DNA from: Synechococcales cyanobacterium PMM_0073
GTDB taxonomy: Bacteria; Cyanobacteriota; Cyanobacteriia; Elainellales; Elainellaceae
NCBI GenBank assembly: GCA_949127695.1
Contig: CASBQH010000360.1
Span: 1 to 5,164 of the forward strand
DNA length: 5,164 bases
Direction: 5' to 3'
Shown here: piece by piece, positions 1 through 4,628 of the stretch
Position numbering within the stretch: position 1 is the stretch's first letter
Layout of the letters: each line of letters starts with the position of its first letter
The notes under the pieces: generated by a model
Seen by the model: only the letters and a program-made list of their open reading frames with translations
Database searches by the model: none
What the model was told of the DNA's origin: nothing
Made by a program: the position numbers and the translations under genes

Positions 1-2759
1 GCGACTACCAGGCCGAATATCGGGTGGTTTGGCCAGATGGCGGCCTGCATTGGCTCTCCTCTAGCGGCAGAGGACTTTATGACGAAGCAGGCAATCTGGT
101 GCACATGCTGGGTGCCATCATGGATATGACCGAGCGCCAGCAGACTGAGCTGGCGCTGCGGGAAAGCGAGCTGCGCTACTGGGAAATTGTCGAGCAGCAG
201 ACTGACTTAATCTGTCGGTTTTTGCCAGATGGCACCATTACCTTTGTAAATGATGCCTACTGCCGCTACTTTGGCAAATCGCGCCAGGAGCTAATTGGGC
301 ATACTTTTGAGGCGCTGATCCCAACTGAAAACTGGCAGGCGGTTCAGCAAGCCATCGCCAGCTTCAGCCCCGATCATCGCGTAGTGACCAGCGAGCATCC
401 AGTGACGCGACCCGACGGCTCGGTGCGCTGGCAGCAGTGGACTGATCGGGCGATTTATGACGCTAACCACAACCTGCTAGAGATTCAGGGCGTTGGCCGC
501 GACATTACCGAGCGTCGGCTAGCGACCGAAGCGCTTCAGGTTAGCGAACTGAAGCTGCGAACAGTTACTGATGCTGTGCCGGGAATGGTCTATCAATATT
601 ATTTGGAGCCAGGTGGGCAGCAAGGCTTTAGCTTTGTGAGCCAAGGAGCCGAAGTGATCTATGAGCTGTCTGCTGCTGCCCTGCTCAGCGAGGCAAGTTT
701 AGCTTTCCAGATGGTCGTACCGCAACATATCGAGAATATATTCAGCTCTATCCAGCATTCTGCCGAAACGCTGACGCCTTGGAGCGCTGAATATCAGATT
801 ATTACGCCTAGTGGTCGGCTGAAATGGCTAGCAGGTGAATCGGTGCCCGTGCGTGAAGCCAACGGCAGAATTATCTGGAATGGCTTCGTGATGGATATTA
901 CTGAGCGCAAGCAGCTAGAAGCTCAGCTGCAAGAGCGCGAGGCGTTTTTGCGAACGATCTATGACGGCGTTGGCGTGATCATTTTTGTGGTAGAACCCAC
1001 AGCCGACGGCGACTTTGTGCATGTAGATGTCAATTCTGCCTGCGAAACGCTGTTTGGCATTCCGCGTAGCCTGATCCTGGGCAAAAAGCTAAGCGAATTT
1101 GGAGCGTTTCAATCGGCAGAGAGTATTGCGGCCAACCAAGCCCGCTATCGGCAATGCTTCAGCACTGGAGAATCAATTCAATTTGAAGAGAGTAGCCAAA
1201 TGAAGGGCGAAGAAGTCTGGTGGCTGACGCGAATGACGCCGATTGTCGAGCCCAGTGGCAACATTCACCGCGTCATTACCTCAACCATTCTCATTACCGA
1301 TCGCAAGCAGCTAGAAGCAGAGCTGGTTCGAGCCAAAGATGCCGCTGAGTCTGCCAACCGTGCCAAGAGCTTATTTTTGGCCAACATGAGCCATGAACTC
1401 CGCACGCCGCTCAACGCCATTTTGGGCTTTAGCCAGCTGATGGCTCGCGATCAGTCGTTGGCGATTGAGCAGCAGCAGCAGCTCGGCATCATCAACCGCA
1501 ACGGCGCAGATTTGCTCACGCAGATCAACGATATTTTAGAGCTATCCAAAATTGAAGCCGGACGAGCTACGTCAAACCCAACCGCGTTTGATCTGCCCCA
1601 GCTGATTCACCACATCGCCGAAATGTTCCGGCTCAAAGCCAGCGCCAAAAGCTTAAAGTTGCAGGTGGATCAAGCCCCAGAGCTGCCTCAATTTATCTAT
1701 ACAGACGAAAGCAAGCTCAGGCAGGTGCTGACCAATTTGCTCAGCAACGCGATTAAATTTACGGAACTGGGGCAGGTGACGCTTCAGGTTGACTGCCAGC
1801 CGCCCGCAGACTCGTTAAAGGATCAGGATCTCAGCTTGACCCTCTGGTTTACCGTCACAGATACCGGCTCCGGCATTGCCGCCGCCGAGTTTGATCTGCT
1901 GTTTGAACCCTTTGTGCAGACAGCAACCGGGCTAAAGTCACAAGAAGGCACGGGGCTAGGGTTGCCGATTAGCCATGAGTTTGTGCAGCTGATGGGCGGA
2001 ACGCTCACCGTAGAGAGCCAGCTGGGCGAAGGCAGTCAGTTTCGGTTTGACCTACCGGTGCAGGTGGTCAAAGCAATTGCGCCCAGTTTGAGCAGTCAGC
2101 GGCAGGTGCTGCGGCTCAAGCCGGGTCAGCCCAGCTCCCGGATTTTGATTGTAGAAGACAACTGGGCTGGCCAAGAACTGCTGGTGCGGCTGCTGCAAAG
2201 CGTGGGCTTTGAGGTCAAAGTTGCCCAGAACGGCCAAGAGGCTGTGCAGCTTTATCAAGACTGGTCGCCGCAGCTGATTTGGATGGATATTCGGATGTCC
2301 GTAATGGATGGCTATGAGGCGACGCGCCAGATCCGCCGCTTGGCCGCAGATGCCCCCACCGCTCCAATCATCATCGCCCTCACCGCCAGCGTCTTTGAGG
2401 AAGAGCGGCTGGCGATCTTAAACTCTGGCTGTGATGATTTTGTCCGTAAGCCCGTTGCGGCAGAGCTGCTATTTGAGAAAATGGCGAGATATTTGGGCTT
2501 GCAGTATGATTACCGGATCGAACCAGAGCTAATTTCGCCCCCCAACCCCACTATCTCTGAGGCTGAGCTAGTCAATGCCCTCGCCGCCTTGCCCCCAACC
2601 TGGATCACGCAGATCCACCAGGCCGCTCAAATTGCCGACGAAGAGCTGCTGCTCCAGCTGATCCAGCAAATTGCGGCTGAGCATCCAGAGCTAGCCACCC
2701 GCCTAGAACAGCTGGTGCAGGAGTTCTGTCTAGATCAGATTATTCATCTCACCAGATGA
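1..2759 (+). CDS. Hybrid sensor histidine kinase with PAS domains and receiver, 5' partial
   Basis: This is the C-terminal 918 residues of a hybrid two-component kinase. The reading frame (first full codon at 3) is open to the window edge, and the GTG at 24 falls inside a PAS domain, so it is not the start. Counting residues from that GTG, there is the end of one PAS domain (to about 40, closing with DMTERQ), then PAS domains at about 42-164, 167-296 and 303-429, each closing with an ITERR, ITERK or ITDRK linker. HisKA follows with phosphoacceptor His457 (NMSHELRTPLN). The ATPase has the N box (NLLSNAIKFT, 571-580), G1 (DTGSGI, 613-618), F box (LFEPF, 626-630) and G2 (GTGLGL, 642-647). The receiver (706-822) has the acidic pair E711/D712, phospho-Asp755, Thr787 and Lys809. 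A helical tail (843-911) resembles that of other cyanobacterial hybrid kinases and has no Hpt-type His motif that I can see. The visible part has no membrane segment, so the sensing is probably cytoplasmic. Ligand and output are unknown. One oddity is Ser759 where the receiver loop usually has Pro. Confidence 0.97.
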   Translation, partial: DYQAEYRVVWPDGGLHWLSSSGRGLYDEAGNLVHMLGAIMDMTERQQTELALRESELRYWEIVEQQTDLICRFLPDGTITFVNDAYCRYFGKSRQELIGHTFEALIPTENWQAVQQAIASFSPDHRVVTSEHPVTRPDGSVRWQQWTDRAIYDANHNLLEIQGVGRDITERRLATEALQVSELKLRTVTDAVPGMVYQYYLEPGGQQGFSFVSQGAEVIYELSAAALLSEASLAFQMVVPQHIENIFSSIQHSAETLTPWSAEYQIITPSGRLKWLAGESVPVREANGRIIWNGFVMDITERKQLEAQLQEREAFLRTIYDGVGVIIFVVEPTADGDFVHVDVNSACETLFGIPRSLILGKKLSEFGAFQSAESIAANQARYRQCFSTGESIQFEESSQMKGEEVWWLTRMTPIVEPSGNIHRVITSTILITDRKQLEAELVRAKDAAESANRAKSLFLANMSHELRTPLNAILGFSQLMARDQSLAIEQQQQLGIINRNGADLLTQINDILELSKIEAGRATSNPTAFDLPQLIHHIAEMFRLKASAKSLKLQVDQAPELPQFIYTDESKLRQVLTNLLSNAIKFTELGQVTLQVDCQPPADSLKDQDLSLTLWFTVTDTGSGIAAAEFDLLFEPFVQTATGLKSQEGTGLGLPISHEFVQLMGGTLTVESQLGEGSQFRFDLPVQVVKAIAPSLSSQRQVLRLKPGQPSSRILIVEDNWAGQELLVRLLQSVGFEVKVAQNGQEAVQLYQDWSPQLIWMDIRMSVMDGYEATRQIRRLAADAPTAPIIIALTASVFEEERLAILNSGCDDFVRKPVAAELLFEKMARYLGLQYDYRIEPELISPPNPTISEAELVNALAALPPTWITQIHQAAQIADEELLLQLIQQIAAEHPELATRLEQLVQEFCLDQIIHLTR

Positions 2760-2796
2760 GCCAACCTAATCGGGGATCAGGGATTAAGACGGGTAG

Positions 2797-2831
2797 GGAT
2801 CACAGTGATCCTGAAATTTTTGCTTCAGGAT
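2797..2831 (+). terminator. Overlapping hairpins after the kinase gene, possible weak terminator
   Basis: About 40 bp after the kinase stop codon, GGATCAC (2797-2803) and GTGATCC (2805-2811) form a perfect inverted repeat, followed at once by TGAAATTTTTG. This has the layout of a weak intrinsic terminator, with five T starting at 2817. The same right arm also starts a second perfect inverted repeat, ATCCTGAA (2808-2815) with TTCAGGAT (2824-2831), whose loop contains the T-run. The two stems cannot form together. Placement between two genes favours a terminator, but the short loop and late T-run weaken the call. Confidence 0.4.
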
Positions 2832-2931
2832 GAACAAATCCTGTGGTCTTTCAGTCTTGGGCAGTCATGGAGCGTAGATCAAATAGACCCAAAAGTCTGA
2901 ATCGTTTTTAGATGCAGGTGTGCCAGCTAAC

Positions 2932-2936
2932 AGGAG
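2932..2936 (+). promoter_or_regulatory. Shine-Dalgarno sequence AGGAG that sets the SLH gene start
   Basis: AGGAG lies 8 nt before the ATG at 2945, which is an ideal distance, and only 2 nt before the ATG at 2939, which is too close. The earlier in-frame ATG at 2912 has no purine-rich motif in front of it. The site therefore favours 2945 as the start. Confidence 0.75.
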
Positions 2937-2944
2937 TGATGCAG

Positions 2945-3715
2945 ATGAAGAAAGAACGGTTTTTGAGTGCCCTGTCCCTGACGCTGCTGCTGACGAGCCT
3001 CAGCGCCGTCGCCCAGCAGCAGGTTCCCAATTCGGCGCTGGTTTCTAGTCGATTAATTAATCAGTTGCCCAATCCGGCAGCCAGTCCAGCCGCCAGTCCA
3101 GCCGCCAGTCCAGATACCAGTCCAGCCGCCCATTTGACAGAAGATCAGGCGATTGCTGAGGTGATTGCCGCAGGCTGGATGAGTCCTGATTCCGACGGCA
3201 ATTTTCGGGCAGAACGTGCCTTGAGTCGCGCCGAGCTAGCGCATATTTTGGTCAAAGCCTTTCAGCTAGACCAGCGTCAGCCGTCTACCAATCAGCCGAT
3301 CCAAGCGCTGCCCTTACAAGATCTGCCGTCCTCTCACTGGGCCTATGCCGATATCCAGACTGTCTTACGCCAGAATATTATGTCTGGCTATCGGGCGGGG
3401 CGCTTTTTCCCAGAGCAGCGCGTCACCCGTGCCGAAGCCTTCTCAATTATTGCTCAGGCTTATGGCGTCTTTCAATTTCCTGATGCCACAATCACCCAGA
3501 TTTTGCAGCCCTACAGCGATGCGCCGAAGATTCCTAGCTGGGCGAGAAAATCCCTGGCCACCGCGCTCTATGAAGGCTTTGTGAATCTCAAGCCGAACCA
3601 AACCATTGCCCCCCTCGATCCGATGACGAGAGGAGACGTTGCCCAAGCGCTTGAGGTATACTTACGACGGCAGCATTTGCCTGCCGATTTGCCCCCACAG
3701 TCCGATTCACCTTAG
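2945..3715 (+). CDS. Exported S-layer homology (SLH) domain protein
   Basis: This is a 256-residue protein predicted to be exported and to bind the peptidoglycan layer. The start at 2945 is chosen over ATGs at 2912 and 2939 because of the AGGAG at 2932 and because it gives a clean signal peptide: MKKER, a hydrophobic core (about 6-19) and an AVA cleavage site before Gln24. After that comes a linker with AASP repeats (about 45-60). Three SLH repeats follow: about 64-108 with SRAE at 94-97, about 122-175 with the classic SSHWAY and TRAE (161-164), and about 187-242 with the more diverged TRGD (228-231). SLH repeats in the family bind secondary cell-wall polymers on peptidoglycan, and cyanobacterial porins often carry one. 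Here no porin barrel or other domain follows, as the protein ends soon after the third repeat, so it is an SLH-only protein. It may be a wall-bound structural or adaptor protein; its partner is unknown. It is separated from both neighbours by repeat-bearing spacers, so it is probably transcribed on its own. Confidence 0.92.
   Translation: MKKERFLSALSLTLLLTSLSAVAQQQVPNSALVSSRLINQLPNPAASPAASPAASPDTSPAAHLTEDQAIAEVIAAGWMSPDSDGNFRAERALSRAELAHILVKAFQLDQRQPSTNQPIQALPLQDLPSSHWAYADIQTVLRQNIMSGYRAGRFFPEQRVTRAEAFSIIAQAYGVFQFPDATITQILQPYSDAPKIPSWARKSLATALYEGFVNLKPNQTIAPLDPMTRGDVAQALEVYLRRQHLPADLPPQSDSP
3077..3130 (+). repeat. 12-bp in-frame tandem repeat encoding AASP
   Basis: Four 12-bp units of consensus GCCGCCAGTCCA (3077-3088, 3089-3100, 3101-3112, 3113-3124) and a half unit encode AASP-AASP-AASP-DTSP-AA. 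Units two and three are identical; units one and four differ at a few bases. The period is a multiple of three, so gain or loss of units would change the linker length without breaking the frame. Confidence 0.9.
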
Positions 3716-3716
3716 C

Positions 3717-3758
3717 TCACCCAGTCAGGCTTACCCAGTCAGGTTCACTCAGTCAAAT
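3717..3758 (+). repeat. 14-bp imperfect tandem repeat, three copies
   Basis: Copies TCACCCAGTCAGGC (3717-3730), TTACCCAGTCAGGT (3731-3744) and TCACTCAGTCAAAT (3745-3758) sit head to tail, starting two bases after the SLH stop codon. The shared core is AC(C/T)CAGTCA. Its role is unknown; it could be a slippage product or a set of protein-binding sites. Confidence 0.85.
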
Positions 3759-3767
3759 CGGTCAAAG

Positions 3768-3787
3768 CTAGAATTCACTAGAATTCA
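3768..3787 (+). repeat. Perfect 10-bp tandem duplication
   Basis: CTAGAATTCA is present twice in a row (3768-3777 and 3778-3787) with no mismatch. It lies 9 bp after the 14-bp repeat array but shares no unit with it. Confidence 0.9.
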
Positions 3788-3816
3788 AATAGTTAGATCT
3801 GAACATTTACAGTCTG

Positions 3817-3847
3817 TTGACCGCTATAAACTCTGGAGAGCTATAAA
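3817..3847 (+). promoter_or_regulatory. Candidate sigma-70 type promoter
   Basis: TTGACC (3817-3822) and TATAAA (3842-3847) each match the consensus -35 and -10 boxes at five of six positions, with a 19-bp spacer that is slightly long. Transcription would start near 3854, leaving a leader of about 245 nt before the Mo-nitro_C gene at 4101. An upstream TTTACA (3806-3811) lies 5 bp before the -35 box, and CTGTTGA/TCAACAG arms flank the element. Confidence 0.4.
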
Positions 3848-3906
3848 TTCTCAACAGGCGCATTGGCCACTGAACTAAACCTCAAAAGCCCTCAGCCCGA
3901 AGCGCC

Positions 3907-3944
3907 AGCTGTTTTAAAAACTTCTGAAGACTTCACAGCTTTTT
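3907..3944 (+). terminator. Nested palindromes with T-run, possible terminator or leader hairpin
   Basis: AGCTGT (3907-3912) pairs with ACAGCT (3935-3940), and TTTTT follows at 3940-3944. The 22-nt loop itself holds the near-perfect palindromes GTTTTAAAAAC (3911-3921), CTTCTGAAG (3921-3929) and TGAAGACTTCA (3925-3935). It may end transcripts of the SLH gene, about 190 bp upstream, or attenuate transcripts from the promoter candidate at 3817. The stem is short and not GC-rich. Confidence 0.35.
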
Positions 3945-4013
3945 CGTGAATTCAACCCAGGATTTTTACTTCCTTTAACAAGTTCTGATGATCCCTTGCC
4001 TATGCTGAACACG

Positions 4014-4041
4014 GATAGGTTCGTGATACAGATAGGTTCGT
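4014..4041 (+). repeat. 11-bp direct repeat upstream of the Mo-nitro_C gene, possible operator
   Basis: GATAGGTTCGT occurs at 4014-4024 and again at 4031-4041, exactly 17 bp apart. Its position 60-87 bp before the start codon is suitable for a direct-repeat operator bound by a regulator dimer, but I do not recognise the motif and no good promoter boxes overlap it. Confidence 0.6.
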
Positions 4042-4100
4042 AAATTTTCAGCGGTCGCCCAGCTGCGGCTGCTCGCTTCAAACCACTAGAACGCGAAAGT

Positions 4101-4487
4101 ATGGATAGTTCATCAACGCTCCGTTCACTTCAGCTTGATTCACCCCAATCTAGCTCCACTCCACCCCACTCCACTCCATCCAGCTCATCCCAATCCCATT
4201 CCAAGCCTCTGCTTGCGCTCGTTCCCCCCTACAGCCCGCTTCGCTCAATCCGCCGCTGGCTAGATGGGTTTAATATCCGCAACCCAAAGACAGCACGCCG
4301 GATTGCCAAACTGATTCCGGCTCAATGCCCCTTCGAGCGCGATATCAAGCTGCTAGGCCGCACGCTGGCGCATATTCCACCGCTCTGCAAGCTCAACCCT
4401 TTCTACGAAGAGCTGGTGATGCTGCGGTTTCGAGCCCTCTGCTACTTGGCCGACGAATGCGGTGAGGATATTCGCTCTTTTTGCTAA
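4101..4487 (+). CDS. Mo-dependent nitrogenase C-terminus family protein (Mo-nitro_C)
   Basis: This 128-residue protein has two parts. Residues 1 to about 40 are low-complexity and rich in Ser, Pro and His. Residues 42-128 match the Mo-nitro_C family as I remember it: YSPLRSIRRWLDG, NPKTARRIAKLIPAQCPFERDI, HIPPLCKLNPFYEEL and LRFRALCYLADECGEDI. Five cysteines lie in this domain (C76, C96, C114, C120, C128), which would allow metal or cluster binding, though that is inference. The family name is a Pfam label; stand-alone members also occur in cyanobacteria not known for nitrogen fixation, and nothing here links the gene to nitrogenase. No signal peptide or membrane segment is visible, so it should be cytoplasmic. 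The ATG at 4101 is the only one in frame: the upstream frame is closed by TAA at 4041 and has no ATG, GTG or TTG in between. Only a weak GCGAAAG precedes it, with no real Shine-Dalgarno sequence. A direct repeat at 4014 and a promoter candidate at 3817 may control it. Confidence 0.88.
   Translation: MDSSSTLRSLQLDSPQSSSTPPHSTPSSSSQSHSKPLLALVPPYSPLRSIRRWLDGFNIRNPKTARRIAKLIPAQCPFERDIKLLGRTLAHIPPLCKLNPFYEELVMLRFRALCYLADECGEDIRSFC
4154..4178 (+). repeat. Pentanucleotide repeat (CTCCA) within the Mo-nitro_C coding sequence
   Basis: Five adjacent 5-bp units read CTCCA, CTCCA, CCCCA, CTCCA, CTCCA. They encode part of the Ser/Thr/Pro/His-rich N-terminus. The unit is not a multiple of three, so the loss or gain of one would shift the frame before the conserved domain. 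Confidence 0.85.
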
Positions 4488-4503
4488 AGGCTGACGAGAG
4501 CCT
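4488..4503 (+). other. Small hairpin directly after the Mo-nitro_C stop codon
   Basis: AGGCT (4488-4492) and AGCCT (4499-4503) form a 5-bp, GC-rich stem with a 6-nt loop, starting at the base after the TAA. No T-run follows, so it does not qualify as a standard intrinsic terminator, but it may protect the 3' end or pause transcription. Confidence 0.4.
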
Positions 4504-4548
4504 GATCCCCACTGATCTACACTGAATCCTCACTGATTTCCCACTGCG
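4501..4548 (+). repeat. CTGAT motif repeated every 10-11 bp
   Basis: CTGAT or a variant begins at 4502, 4512, 4522, 4533 and 4544 (CTGAT, CTGAT, CTGAA, CTGAT, CTGCG). From the second copy on, each is preceded by CA. The spacing of 10, 10, 11 and 11 bp matches the turn of the DNA helix. The array fills the spacer before the lipoprotein gene; its role is unknown. Confidence 0.75.
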
Positions 4549-4614
4549 AGTAATGCTGTCACTCTGGCTAAACCAGCCTTGGGGTGGTCACAGCGCTACT
4601 CAAGCCGCTAAGTT

Positions 4615-4621
4615 AGAGGGG
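4615..4621 (+). promoter_or_regulatory. Shine-Dalgarno sequence AGAGGGG before the lipoprotein gene
   Basis: This purine run ends 7 nt before the ATG at 4629 and favours that start. The next in-frame ATG, at 4674, has only a pyrimidine-rich stretch in front of it. Confidence 0.65.
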
Positions 4622-4628
4622 CTGAGTG

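Larger units (their letters stand above)
3716..4100 (+). other. 385-bp repeat-rich intergenic region
   Basis: There is no convincing gene here; the short open frames lack a ribosome site and protein-like composition. In order it holds a 14-bp tandem repeat (3717-3758), a perfect 10-bp tandem repeat (3768-3787), a promoter-like element inside an inverted repeat (3806-3857), a cluster of nested palindromes ending in five T (3907-3944), and an 11-bp direct repeat (4014-4041) about 60 bp before the next start codon. The segment is richer in A+T than the genes around it, as expected of regulatory DNA. Confidence 0.7.

Noticed and set aside
24..26. GTG as the start of the kinase gene
   Set aside because: The frame is open to the window edge and the seven residues before it continue a PAS domain, so the gene starts upstream.
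1823..2258. Short open frames on the - strand inside the kinase gene (1823-2008 and 2052-2258)
   Set aside because: They lie opposite the conserved ATPase and receiver motifs, have no ribosome site and look like shadows of the real frame.
2857..2885. Promoter for the SLH gene with TTGGGC and CAAATA 17 bp apart
   Set aside because: Both boxes match the consensus poorly, so it was not listed as a feature.
3345..3646. Open frames on both strands inside the SLH gene
   Set aside because: They overlap the second and third SLH repeats, whose motifs are clear, and their products have no recognisable features.
3639..3878. 79-residue + strand frame running from the SLH gene into the spacer
   Set aside because: It starts inside a real gene, then translates the 14-bp and 10-bp repeats and a promoter-like element; there is no ribosome site.
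4101..4487. Nitrogenase or nif cluster
   Set aside because: The match is only to the small family with that name; no nifH, nifD, nifK or cofactor genes are in the window.
2772..4510. Shared 10-mer between spacers: GGGGATCAGG at 2772-2781 is the reverse complement of CCTGATCCCC at 4501-4510
   Set aside because: Flanking sequence does not match, so a chance match cannot be excluded.
4501..4548. CRISPR array in the spacer with short repeats
   Set aside because: The units are 5-7 bp with 10-11 bp period and no unique spacers, which is far from CRISPR dimensions.
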